Counted from the stretch's first letter, positions 1-6,636 are shown. The stretch is DNA of 10,577 nt from Candidatus Yonathbacteria bacterium RIFOXYC2_FULL_47_9 (GCA_001825115.1 MHUY01000010.1:21023-31599), one strand, 5' to 3'. Notes: generated from the letters alone by a model not told the origin. Numbers and translations are program-made.

Positions 1-2
1 AA

Positions 3-869
3 CAACAAAAAGGGGGTGGGCTAACCGAGGTAACCGCTTTTATTAAAAAAGTAACTGATTTTCTACTGGTTAGGTGTAAGAACGAAGAAAAGAATAAAGC
101 TTACCCAGATGTTTTGGAATTATATAAGTCATTTTATAGAAAACTTATCTATCGAGATAATAATCTTTCTAAAACAAATATTTTTACTACTAACTACGAC
201 CTTTATTCTGAAAGCGCACTTGATGCACTAGGTGTTCTTTATTGCAACGGCTTTTCAGGTTTTGTCGATAGACACTTTAATCCAGCGGTGTTTAATTACG
301 CCTTTGCAGAACAAATGGAGTTGAGCAATAACAAATGGAATGTCATTGATAACTTTATATATTTGTATAAGCTACACGGATCAATAAATTGGACTGAATC
401 TGGTGAACAAAGTCATTTGTTTAATGTTCGGGAAGTGCAAAACTTGAATGAGGGGACAGGTGAAAGAATGATCTATCCAACGCCGATGAAACACATGGCA
501 ACCTTATCGTCACCTTACTCCGATTTGTTTAGAGAGTTTCAAAAAAAGATAATGCAGGAGAAGACCGTTTTGGTTGTTGTTGGGTATAGTTTTAGCGATG
601 ACCATATCAATCATCTTATATACCAAGCACTTACCATCCCTACCTTTAGGCTCGTGGTACTTCAAGATGAAAATAATCAGAAAATAAAACAACTAAAAGA
701 CCTCGATGATCCTCGAATTTGGATTATCGGCGGAGAATCGGCGGACGGTTCAAAGGTTTATTATTTTGACTATGTAGTGAACAATATACTACCCGACATT
801 GATGAAGAAAAAATAGAAGAGAGTATAGAAAAGGTTTTTAAATCTTTTTTCAAAAAGAAATCTGAATGA
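3..869 (+). CDS. SIR2-family NADase, defence-associated (5' end outside window)
   Basis: This is the C-terminal part of a SIR2-like protein. The reading frame is open from base 3 with no stop, so the gene enters from the left edge; the first start-type codon (TTG at 114) is internal and not a true start. Seen in sequence: a TTNYD motif (Asn codon at 192-194), an LHGS motif (His codon at 375-377) and a VVGYSFSD segment near 580. These are typical of bacterial SIR2 defence proteins, where the Asn and His lie in the NAD-hydrolysing site. The N-terminal glycine-rich NAD-binding part is missing here. The HerA ATPase gene starts 7 nt after the stop codon, and SIR2 followed by HerA is the arrangement of the Nezha (SIR2-HerA) system, which depletes NAD during phage infection. 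The family call is firm. The defence role follows from the family and the pairing. Confidence 0.9.
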   Translation, partial: QQKGGGLTEVTAFIKKVTDFLLVRCKNEEKNKAYPDVLELYKSFYRKLIYRDNNLSKTNIFTTNYDLYSESALDALGVLYCNGFSGFVDRHFNPAVFNYAFAEQMELSNNKWNVIDNFIYLYKLHGSINWTESGEQSHLFNVREVQNLNEGTGERMIYPTPMKHMATLSSPYSDLFREFQKKIMQEKTVLVVVGYSFSDDHINHLIYQALTIPTFRLVVLQDENNQKIKQLKDLDDPRIWIIGGESADGSKVYYFDYVVNNILPDIDEEKIEESIEKVFKSFFKKKSE

Positions 870-876
870 TAGATAT

Positions 877-2922
877 ATGATTTTAGATGATAAAAAAAGA
901 GTCATTGGAAAAATTGTCTCGATTAACTCGGATAGATTTACTGTTGAATTATTGAGCGGAATCAAAAACTTTAATGTAAGTGGTTATGATGACATACACT
1001 ATTTCGCCCAAATAAATAGTTATGTCATAGTACCCTACCAAGATCGTTATATAGTCTCGGAAGTCGTTGGAGTTAGAGAAAAAGATACACCAGATTTTAC
1101 AAACGCAAAGGAGCAGGAATTAAATAAACTCTACTCGGTAAAATATCTCGATGTTTTACCGATTGGCACGATAAAAGATAAGAAATTTGATTTTGGTGTT
1201 TCTGTATACCCAACTCTATACAGCGATGTTCTCTATATCAAAGATACGGAGCTTGATGTGTTGTTTGAAGTGCATGATGCAGAAGTATTTAAATGTACTG
1301 ACTGTGAAAAAGAAGGGGATGAATGTAAGGAACATAAAGATACCCGCAAAGGAAAAACGCGAACGAAATCTTTTGATGTGGGAGAATCTGCAATATTTCC
1401 TGATTACAAAATCAAAATTGATGTGGATAGATTTTTTGGTAGTCACGCAGCAGTCTTAGGTAATACTGGTAGTGGAAAGTCCTGTACGATATCTTCGATG
1501 TTGCAAACAATTTTTAGCAAGGAAACCGAATTTTTTGCAATCGGTTCAACTTTTGTGATATTCGATGTGAATGGTGAATACAAACAGGCTTTTAATAGCC
1601 TTGATAAGGGTAAAATTAATGTTAGCAACTTCAGCATTGAAAAGGACGATCAACACACGAAATTTCAACTCCCTCATTACTTTTTAAATATTGATGAATG
1701 GGAATTATTACTACAAGCAAGTGAGAAAACACAACGACCGATATTAAGAACTGCATTAGCATTAGCCACTTTGTTCAGTAAGAAAGACAATGAAGAGATC
1801 AAAAAAATAAAAAATCATATACTTGCGACATGTATTACTTCCATACTTAGAGACGAAACTGGTAGCCCATCAAAAAAAGATCGTATTTTGTCTATATTAC
1901 GGAAATTTAATACGGAGGATATTAAGCTAGACAAGAGTTTTAAATATACGGATAAGTCGGGTGTTGAGCAGGAAAATCTATCCTATGACAGGACAACACT
2001 TCCATGCACCATAGAAAATTCTTTATTTGTTCATTTCGGAGGAATAATAGGGACTGGCGCTCTGCATTGCTATTTAGAGCATACCGATACTGAGGGTAAT
2101 CAGGCCTTTTTCGATAAAAATTTTCAAATGCCCAATTACGACAAGGATACTCCTTTTGAATTTGACGAACTTGAAAATGCTTTAGATCTTGCAATTCTTT
2201 ATGAAGAAGCATACGGGAATAAGCACATCAGAGACTATTGTTCGTCTTTAATTACTCGACTTAAAAATATAAGAGACAGACAGGACTTTAAATTTATAAA
2301 GGAAAAATATGAAGGAAATAAAGATCAATATCTATCTGAAATATTAGGCCTGGAAAGCAAGAAAAAAGTTTCGCAAATAACAATACTAAATCTAGATTTA
2401 ATTGATGACGAGTTAGTTGAATTGGTTTCTTCGGTCATAGCAAGACTAATTTTTGACAAGCTCAAAAATATAAAGAAACGAAATTCTTTCCCTGTTAATT
2501 TAATTCTTGAAGAGGCACACAGATATATTTCACACGAACCTAAAAGAAATTTCATTAGAGCAAACGAGGTTTTTGAAAGAGTTTCAAAAGAAGGTAGAAA
2601 ATACGGATTATTTTTACTTGTTTCTTCACAACGACCAAGCGAACTCTCTCGTACGGTTTTATCACAATGCAATAACTTTATTGTACATCGCATACAAAAT
2701 CCAGACGATCTTTCTCATATACGACAAATTACTCCTCATATATCAGAGGCGACTCTTAAAAAACTGCCATCGATTCCAACACAACACGCCTTAATTTTTG
2801 GAAGTGCGGTTAACATACCTACTCTCTACAAAGTAAAGAAGGCCTGGCCATTACCCCTAAGCGACAATAACCGTGTCAGTGATAACTGGTTTGTTGATAA
2901 GGATCAAGAATTTGATATTTAA
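877..2922 (+). CDS. HerA/DUF87-type hexameric ATPase, partner of SIR2
   Basis: 681-aa ATPase of the HerA/FtsK clade. Residues 1 to about 130 look like the N-terminal beta-barrel (HAS) domain. Walker A GNTGSGKS is at residues 195-202 (Lys201), and Walker B LILEEAH at 542-548 has paired Glu545/Glu546. After it come an SSQRPSELS stretch and a QCNNFIVHRIQNPDD segment typical of HerA-family proteins. Start chosen at ATG 877, 7 nt after the SIR2 stop; no Shine-Dalgarno is visible, so expression by coupling to SIR2 is likely. In known SIR2-HerA systems the HerA hexamer assembles with SIR2 subunits and activates or gates NAD hydrolysis. An unusual Cys/His cluster (C140-X2-C143-X6-C150-X2-H153) sits between the barrel and the ATPase core. 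Base composition is clearly AT-richer than in the rest of the window, suggesting separate acquisition. Family call is certain; the defence function is inferred from the pairing. Confidence 0.94.
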   Translation: MILDDKKRVIGKIVSINSDRFTVELLSGIKNFNVSGYDDIHYFAQINSYVIVPYQDRYIVSEVVGVREKDTPDFTNAKEQELNKLYSVKYLDVLPIGTIKDKKFDFGVSVYPTLYSDVLYIKDTELDVLFEVHDAEVFKCTDCEKEGDECKEHKDTRKGKTRTKSFDVGESAIFPDYKIKIDVDRFFGSHAAVLGNTGSGKSCTISSMLQTIFSKETEFFAIGSTFVIFDVNGEYKQAFNSLDKGKINVSNFSIEKDDQHTKFQLPHYFLNIDEWELLLQASEKTQRPILRTALALATLFSKKDNEEIKKIKNHILATCITSILRDETGSPSKKDRILSILRKFNTEDIKLDKSFKYTDKSGVEQENLSYDRTTLPCTIENSLFVHFGGIIGTGALHCYLEHTDTEGNQAFFDKNFQMPNYDKDTPFEFDELENALDLAILYEEAYGNKHIRDYCSSLITRLKNIRDRQDFKFIKEKYEGNKDQYLSEILGLESKKKVSQITILNLDLIDDELVELVSSVIARLIFDKLKNIKKRNSFPVNLILEEAHRYISHEPKRNFIRANEVFERVSKEGRKYGLFLLVSSQRPSELSRTVLSQCNNFIVHRIQNPDDLSHIRQITPHISEATLKKLPSIPTQHALIFGSAVNIPTLYKVKKAWPLPLSDNNRVSDNWFVDKDQEFDI

Positions 2923-2973
2923 AATTGATTTCGGGGAGTTTCGTTTGCACGCGCATGGAAGGATTGGGGCAGG

Positions 2974-2979
2974 TATAAT
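2974..2979 (+). promoter_or_regulatory. isolated perfect -10 hexamer (TATAAT)
   Basis: A perfect TATAAT lies in the gap downstream of the HerA gene. The only TTG-type -35 candidate (TTGCAC, 2945-2950) is 23 nt upstream, which is too far, and no TGn extension is present. The next signal downstream is the terminator hairpin at 3000-3023, so any transcript would be about 40 nt. Weak candidate. Confidence 0.15.
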
Positions 2980-2999
2980 ATGATTCACATACGCCATTC

Positions 3000-3023
3000 A
3001 TGAGCTTGGCACAGCTCGTTTTT
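3000..3023 (+). terminator. intrinsic terminator of the SIR2-HerA operon
   Basis: ATGAGCT and AGCTCGT form a 7-bp stem (one G-T pair) around the loop TGGCAC, followed by a run of five T. It lies about 80 nt after the HerA stop and faces the convergent Zot gene. The stem is short, so strength is uncertain. Confidence 0.5.
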
Positions 3024-3030
3024 ATAACTC

Positions 3031-3076
3031 TCAAAAACTTATTTTCGCGCCTTAAGGCGCGAAAATAAGTTTTTGA
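3031..3076. repeat. 46-bp perfect palindrome at the convergent gene ends
   Basis: Two perfect 23-nt arms meet at 3053/3054 with no spacer. The centre is GC-rich (CGCGCCTTAAGGCGCG) and the flanks carry A and T runs, so each strand reads as a strong hairpin followed by T-rich sequence. The last codons and the TAA stop (3039-3041) of the Zot gene lie inside it. The simplest reading is a bidirectional terminator between the HerA and Zot genes. If the adjacent module is a filamentous phage, its position after the last assembly gene also resembles that of the Ff packaging-signal hairpin; this second reading is inference only. Confidence 0.75.
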
Positions 3077-3911
3077 AAGCTTGTACTTTGTCCTTGAAAG
3101 TTAGGTCGTACGCCTCGAAGAAGACCTGCTGGCTCTTTTCGATACCCTCGGCAAGATAGTCTGTATTGTATGCAGAAAATACCTCAGAATTGCCCCAATA
3201 TCGCTTCTCGCTGATCGGCTCTTTAGTCTCGTCCACTGTTTCGCCTGTCATCTCTTGGAACTCATAGCGCGCGAAGCGTGGCCGTCCGAATAGGGTAGCG
3301 AGCTTCACACACTTGTAGAATCTGTTTACATTTCCACGGGCTGAAACCTGAATTGCCGTTGGGCGTTGAGAAATGATATTAAGGGTGCGGTGGTAGTGGC
3401 GTGTGTGAAGAATCAAACGACGCTTTGCTTTAGAAAAGCGTGTGCCCTCGTATGAATCGAACATGTCTTGTCCCTCATCAAAGAATATGTGGCAGTCGTT
3501 CAATCCCGAAAGCCACTCAACAAGCTCGCCCGTGCTATCAAAGGAGTGTGTCTGTCCGCATTGGCATGGCTTTGCGGTGTCTGCATCAAAGTAGTGTAGA
3601 TTTTTTGCGCAAGGGATGCGGTAGAATCTTTTGCGAAAAAGAATCGTGTTCATGATAATCATAAAGAGTGACTCGCGGTCATCAAAATCATTTACAAGTA
3701 TGTGCCAGTTTGCATACACGACTTTGCCTTGCTTCAAGAGGTCGAGAATATCTGATGTCGCGGCGTAAGTCTTGCCATTTCCGATAAGCCCATAATACAT
3801 ATTGATCGAGCCCTCCGATGCAGAAAAGATGTCTAACAAATCGCTCGCAAGCACTTTTTTTCCGATGCCTCCTACCTCCTCTAGCTGTATAAAAAGATTT
3901 TGTTGTTCCAT
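3039..3911 (-). CDS. Zot/pI-type filamentous-phage assembly ATPase
   Basis: 290-aa P-loop ATPase of the zonula occludens toxin (Zot)/gene I family, which drives extrusion and assembly of filamentous phage. Walker A GLIGNGKT is at residues 41-48, Walker B HIFFDEGQD at 141-149 (Asp145, Glu146), and an ISQRP segment at 180-184 is typical of the family. Start chosen at ATG 3911 (MEQQNL...), because the preceding small gene stops at 3913 and the junction reads TAATATG; a longer version from 3968 would overlap that gene. Oddities: a Cys/His cluster (C101, H106, C116, C118, H122) in the middle, and no transmembrane helix or periplasmic domain at the C-terminus, unlike Ff pI. It is the last gene of the module, as gene I follows VI in Ff phages. 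The name Zot reflects family history and does not imply a toxin here. Confidence 0.93.
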   Translation of the reverse strand: MEQQNLFIQLEEVGGIGKKVLASDLLDIFSASEGSINMYYGLIGNGKTYAATSDILDLLKQGKVVYANWHILVNDFDDRESLFMIIMNTILFRKRFYRIPCAKNLHYFDADTAKPCQCGQTHSFDSTGELVEWLSGLNDCHIFFDEGQDMFDSYEGTRFSKAKRRLILHTRHYHRTLNIISQRPTAIQVSARGNVNRFYKCVKLATLFGRPRFARYEFQEMTGETVDETKEPISEKRYWGNSEVFSAYNTDYLAEGIEKSQQVFFEAYDLTFKDKVQAFKNLFSRLKARK

Positions 3912-3912
3912 A

Positions 3913-4044
3913 TTATTGTATTTTTCTAATAATGACCTTAAGCCCCTTTTTTCTGCACGCCCGCGCACGAGTGCGTGCTTCCTCGAGCTCTTTGATTGGG
4001 TCTCCTATGATGCGACGCTCTTCTAAATCTTCGACGATGTACAT
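3913..4044 (-). CDS. 43-aa charged peptide between the pVI-like and Zot genes
   Basis: Unrecognised small protein starting MYIVEDLEER. ATG 4044 follows the stop of the 91-aa gene by 1 nt and its stop is 1 nt before the Zot start; both junctions read TAATATG. The N-terminal half is acidic, the centre (KELEEARTRARAC) should form a charged helix, and the C-terminus is strongly basic; there is one Cys. No membrane segment. The frame is open further upstream to 4155, but a longer start would overlap the 91-aa gene extensively. The perfect fit between two real genes supports coding; function unknown, possibly an accessory of the assembly ATPase. Confidence 0.6.
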   Translation of the reverse strand: MYIVEDLEERRIIGDPIKELEEARTRARACRKKGLKVIIRKIQ

Positions 4045-4045
4045 A

Positions 4046-4321
4046 TTAGTTAAGATGAGCGGGGATATGATGCCCAAGGATAAACTTGAGCCCAAGCATG
4101 ATGAGCTCAAAAGGGATAATGACCCACAAGAACAGATCCCATGCGGTCTGCGCATAAGGGAAAGTAGCCATAAATGCGTTCCATGTCGTTACCATAGAAA
4201 GCAGTGTATCTGAAAGCGTTTGCCCTACTGTCGGAAGTGATGCAATCGTGACATTAGGCACAACCGACAAAATACCGTTCACTATGCCCGTAAAAATTGT
4301 GATGAGAAAATCAGTGATCAT
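4046..4321 (-). CDS. 91-aa membrane protein, candidate pVI-like minor coat protein
   Basis: Two hydrophobic segments (about residues 4-22 and 61-83) flank a Thr/Ser/Pro-containing middle. The ATG at 4321 overlaps the stop of the 509-aa gene as ATGA, so the two are translationally coupled. Position between a pIII-like protein and the Zot ATPase, size (Ff pVI is 112 aa) and hydrophobicity fit the gene VI slot, whose product sits with pIII at one end of the virion. No sequence motif proves this; the assignment rests on position, size and topology. Confidence 0.75.
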   Translation of the reverse strand: MITDFLITIFTGIVNGILSVVPNVTIASLPTVGQTLSDTLLSMVTTWNAFMATFPYAQTAWDLFLWVIIPFELIMLGLKFILGHHIPAHLN

Positions 4322-5847
4322 GGTTTCTTGTTTTTATACAGCCACTCTTTATATCGATAGCGTTCTGCTTCCGCACTACTAAATGACTTTGCCCGCATAT
4401 CCTGCGTGTCTGTGTTCATGTGTCCAAGATCAGGGACAATATGCGAGCCCATAATACGCGCGATGACATAGAACACAACCGCAAGATACAAAACGATGTT
4501 CCAATAGTGAGAGGTTATCTCATAAAAAGTCTGCGTACTTGGCGCGCTTGCATTATTAAATATCGTACTCGTCGCGTTTAAAACAGGGTCGAGAATATGC
4601 GAAAGATCAATGCGAATATGAGCCCCGCCACCAGGAAGAACGCTTGGTAGCGTCGCATCAACGACAACCAAAGAACTTTCTGTACTCGTAGAAATAATAG
4701 TCACAAAATCCGTGACATAGCCAAGAGGGAAGCGGTACTTGAGGTTGTCCGCCGAAAGCGTACTTGAGAGCGTTTCCTGTGATGCTACAGATGGGTAAAA
4801 GGTCACGCCAAAAGCATTTCTGATGTGGCAGGGGAGGTCTAGCGCATCACATGTTTCAGGTGTCCACCCTTGCGGGGTAAAGGGTGCATTTTGCCCTACT
4901 TGCCCCAAGTCGAACTCGTGCCATGGCGACCACGGGAGCGAATCCGCATCACTAAATGCGGTCAACTTCACGCGGGCGCGATATTGTCCCGTGTAGGGGA
5001 GTGTGCGGTCAAATGAGAATGTTTGATCGGGGTTTGCGGGACAACTATGGAAAGAAAATGGCGTGATGACGAGTGATTGCGCCTGCGTGATACTCTGCAC
5101 ATCTACCGTAATTTCTTTGTAACAAATTGTTTCTGTATGATATGAGCCGATGAATGTGATCGGGTTTTGAATATATGTTTGAGGGTAGGGAGCGGTAAGC
5201 GTTAAGGAATCGGGCGCACTCGAGCTTTGATATGTTTGGAAGTAATACTCTTGTCCCGAACCCATATCATTGCCGAATGACTGCCCTCCAGTGCCAAGAG
5301 TGCCATAGTATTGATACTGATATGCGGTCATAAGGTTGTGACCTGCGGTACCAAATGTATGCTTAATGACCCAGATGTACGAATGCCCCGAAATAACATT
5401 TACGCCGTAAGGTATCGTGAATGTGGTCGCTGTCGTCGTAGAAAATCCCGAATAACTGCCGTATTGTGTATCGGTCGGAATAGTAGAGAAATTGATTGCG
5501 GTAGAGGTGGCTATCGGCGTACCCCATGATGTCGGAAGTCCATTTGCGAATGTCGGATTTTCATAGAGAATCGCGGTCGCATAGCCGTCGACAGGAGTCG
5601 AGCCGTACGGTTGTGCAATCCATGTCTTGATTTGCGAGAGCCGATAGGTAGAAGTAGCAACAAAACCCTGCGCCATAAAAATATCCTTGGTGAGGTCGGT
5701 CGCGGTGTAATGATCATTTGCTCCACGCTCATAATTGATTGTGTATCCACCATTGATCGCGGTTGTAAAACTCTGCGCCAAAGTATCCGCAAAGGAAATC
5801 TGCGGAACGATGAAAAACGCGATGATAATGAGAAAAATCTTTTTCAT
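4318..5847 (-). CDS. 509-aa secreted, C-terminally anchored protein, candidate pIII-like adsorption protein
   Basis: A clear signal peptide covers residues 1-20 (MKK, hydrophobic core, cleavage after SFA). Residues 21-207 are rich in Thr/Ser/Gly/Tyr with alternating hydrophobics, suggesting a beta-sandwich resembling cell-surface domains of CPR bacteria. A second beta-rich domain spans about 212-318 with Cys242/Cys269. A Cys333/Cys340 pair comes next, then a membrane-proximal region, a transmembrane helix at about 449-466 and a charged 43-residue tail. The layout (signal peptide, beta-rich ectodomains with Cys pairs, C-terminal anchor) is that of filamentous-phage pIII, and the gene lies just upstream of the pVI-like and Zot genes. 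Start ATG 5847 is 1 nt after the 45-aa gene. The cytoplasmic tail is longer than that of Ff pIII. The adsorption role is inferred; a host surface protein is the alternative. Confidence 0.85.
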   Translation of the reverse strand: MKKIFLIIIAFFIVPQISFADTLAQSFTTAINGGYTINYERGANDHYTATDLTKDIFMAQGFVATSTYRLSQIKTWIAQPYGSTPVDGYATAILYENPTFANGLPTSWGTPIATSTAINFSTIPTDTQYGSYSGFSTTTATTFTIPYGVNVISGHSYIWVIKHTFGTAGHNLMTAYQYQYYGTLGTGGQSFGNDMGSGQEYYFQTYQSSSAPDSLTLTAPYPQTYIQNPITFIGSYHTETICYKEITVDVQSITQAQSLVITPFSFHSCPANPDQTFSFDRTLPYTGQYRARVKLTAFSDADSLPWSPWHEFDLGQVGQNAPFTPQGWTPETCDALDLPCHIRNAFGVTFYPSVASQETLSSTLSADNLKYRFPLGYVTDFVTIISTSTESSLVVVDATLPSVLPGGGAHIRIDLSHILDPVLNATSTIFNNASAPSTQTFYEITSHYWNIVLYLAVVFYVIARIMGSHIVPDLGHMNTDTQDMRAKSFSSAEAERYRYKEWLYKNKKP

Positions 5848-5848
5848 T

Positions 5849-5986
5849 TTATATTCTATGTTTCAACTTTCTTTTCAGTGAAATCTGGTTTTTAATTTTA
5901 TTTTGAAATCCATAGGTATCAATTTCTTTTTGAGACATTGGATTTATTAACCTCGACAATTTCTTGGCAAATGAAAATTTTTTCAT
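5849..5986 (-). CDS. 45-aa basic microprotein
   Basis: Unrecognised. The product begins MKKFSFAKKL and carries 13 Lys/Arg against 2 acidic residues. Its ATG (5986) overlaps the stop of the 33-aa gene as ATGA, and its stop is 1 nt before the 509-aa gene, so it fills the gap exactly. No membrane segment. It could bind nucleic acid; this is inferred only from charge. The coupled arrangement on both sides is the main evidence that it is translated. Confidence 0.6.
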   Translation of the reverse strand: MKKFSFAKKLSRLINPMSQKEIDTYGFQNKIKNQISLKRKLKHRI

Positions 5987-6084
5987 ATAGTGTGTCGCTT
6001 GTATCTTGGAACAAACCCGCGCAATGCTTGCGACTTTTTCTTGCGTTCACGCTTTGCGGGTTGTAATTTTGTTTTGTTGGGCAT
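5983..6084 (-). CDS. 33-aa basic microprotein
   Basis: Unrecognised. Starts MPNKTKLQPAKRERKKK; 12 Lys/Arg in 33 residues with one Glu. ATG at 6084; the TGA stop overlaps the ATG of the 45-aa gene. The frame is open upstream to 6240, but earlier starts would run through the hairpin at 6114-6132 and into the 69-aa gene. It lies between the candidate major-coat and adsorption genes. A 7-bp inverted repeat (AACCCGC/GCGGGTT, near 6014 and 6056) falls within it, so part of the stretch may instead be structural. Confidence 0.5.
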   Translation of the reverse strand: MPNKTKLQPAKRERKKKSQALRGFVPRYKRHTI

Positions 6085-6089
6085 ATACT
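6061..6089 (+). promoter_or_regulatory. candidate promoter opposing the phage-like operon
   Basis: TTGTAA (6061-6066) and TATACT (6084-6089) are separated by exactly 17 nt on the + strand, antisense to the operon. The + strand terminator at 6114-6137 follows at once, so the predicted RNA would be about 40-50 nt. It overlaps the 33-aa gene. No gene lies downstream on this strand. Confidence 0.3.
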
Positions 6090-6113
6090 TGAAGTGTGAA
6101 TCCGATCCGAAAC

Positions 6114-6137
6114 GCCTCCCATATTGGGGGGCTTTTT
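6114..6137 (+). terminator. hairpin plus T-run, best read on the + strand
   Basis: GCCTCCC and GGGGGGC form a 7-bp stem (one T-G pair) around the loop ATATT, followed by TTTTT. On the - strand the T-G pair becomes a C-A mismatch and the downstream T-run is only GTTTC, so it is weaker there. It sits 6 nt after the stop of the candidate major-coat gene, where Ff phages also carry a terminator, yet its polarity favours + strand transcription. Confidence 0.6.
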
Positions 6138-6143
6138 GTTTGT

Positions 6144-6353
6144 TTAGCGACCGAAGCCGGTAAACTTGTGGGCAAGTTTCCACATGAGGGCGATGAAGCC
6201 AATGACCAAAAGGTATGGCCAAGAGACTTGGATCAACCAAAGCCCGAATGATACGGCGGTACCAATCAGAGACACAAACACGCTGTAAATCGTGTTTGCA
6301 TTAAGACCTGTTGCCGCGAAAACTGCGGTACTTGATGCGTCTAATGCTGGCAT
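6144..6353 (-). CDS. 69-aa two-helix membrane protein, candidate major coat protein (pVIII-like)
   Basis: Short acidic, Ala/Ser/Thr-rich N-terminus (Asp5), then hydrophobic segments at about residues 21-41 and 45-61, then a basic C-terminus (K59, H62, K63, R69). A pVIII precursor is similarly small (73 aa in Ff) with an acidic exposed end, a hydrophobic core and a basic DNA-facing end. Here there is no classical positively charged signal sequence, so the first hydrophobic segment may stay uncleaved or act as an internal signal. The gene follows the VII/IX-like pair and is followed by a hairpin terminator, as in Ff. The coat role is inferred from size, charge layout and position. A holin-like or other small membrane protein is the alternative. 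Confidence 0.72.
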   Translation of the reverse strand: MPALDASSTAVFAATGLNANTIYSVFVSLIGTAVSFGLWLIQVSWPYLLVIGFIALMWKLAHKFTGFGR

Positions 6354-6359
6354 AATGAA

Positions 6360-6482
6360 TTACCAAACCTTGAGAAAATGGCGACGGTTGCCCTTTTTCG
6401 CCCAAGGCGAAAATGCGCGCGAGATGCTATGTGCTCTGCGGTTGTGGTTTTTAAACCAACGAGCTCTGCCTGATATTTTCAT
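6360..6482 (-). CDS. 40-aa basic microprotein preceding the candidate coat gene
   Basis: Unrecognised. Starts MKISGRARWFKNHNRRAH; 12 Lys/Arg, 3 His, no acidic residue, 4 Trp/Phe-type aromatic clusters. The ATG at 6482 is preceded by AT-rich sequence without a Shine-Dalgarno; the stop is 6 nt before the 69-aa gene. A GTG at 6578 would extend the frame to 72 aa but lies inside the hairpin at 6571-6635. The reading frame also contains a perfect 8-bp hairpin (6395-6413, TTTTCGCC/GGCGAAAA), so a non-coding leader of the coat gene is a real alternative. Confidence 0.4.
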   Translation of the reverse strand: MKISGRARWFKNHNRRAHSISRAFSPWAKKGNRRHFLKVW

Positions 6483-6503
6483 AAAGGTATATATTATTTG
6501 CGC

Positions 6504-6635
6504 GCCACACCGAGCGTGGCTAATCTCCGCCCTTTTGACCTTTCCCAAGCGCTTGCGCGCTCGTGATAGGCCATACACTATGCTCTAATTACGGGCAACC
6601 CTGTGCGCTAGCAAAGGGAAGAGCACAGTGTATGG
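6504..6635. repeat. cluster of three stem-loops in the gap before the candidate coat gene
   Basis: The 154-nt gap 6483-6636 has no supported gene. It contains a 5-bp hairpin GCCAC/GTGGC (6504-6520), a 5-bp hairpin AGCGC/GCGCT (6548-6561), and a long hairpin with 16-nt arms differing at one position (6571-6586 and 6620-6635; loop 33 nt). The last one begins 1 nt after the stop of the 32-aa gene on the - strand. It has no T-run, so a simple intrinsic terminator is unlikely; mRNA processing or stabilisation, a coat-gene leader, or a viral-strand packaging or origin structure are possible. Confidence 0.6.
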
Positions 6636-6636
6636 C

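Noticed and set aside
2325..2693. 122-aa frame antisense to HerA
   Set aside because: It lies wholly within the well-supported HerA coding region and shows no recognisable motif; a shadow frame.
2965..3000. Left-hand copy of a dif or attachment site near the TATAAT
   Set aside because: Compared with 8071-8098 there is no shared core; only loose AT-rich similarity.
3912..3968. N-terminal extension of Zot to 309 aa
   Set aside because: The extension overlaps the 43-aa gene, while ATG 3911 gives the same TAATATG junction seen one gene upstream.
5983..6240. Longer 85-aa version of the 33-aa basic frame
   Set aside because: It would overlap the coat-like gene by about 100 nt and run through the terminator hairpin; the short ATG at 6084 fits the junction pattern.
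6360..6578. 72-aa GTG-start version of the 40-aa basic frame
   Set aside because: The GTG lies inside the arm of the 6571-6635 hairpin; the internal ATG at 6482 is more plausible.
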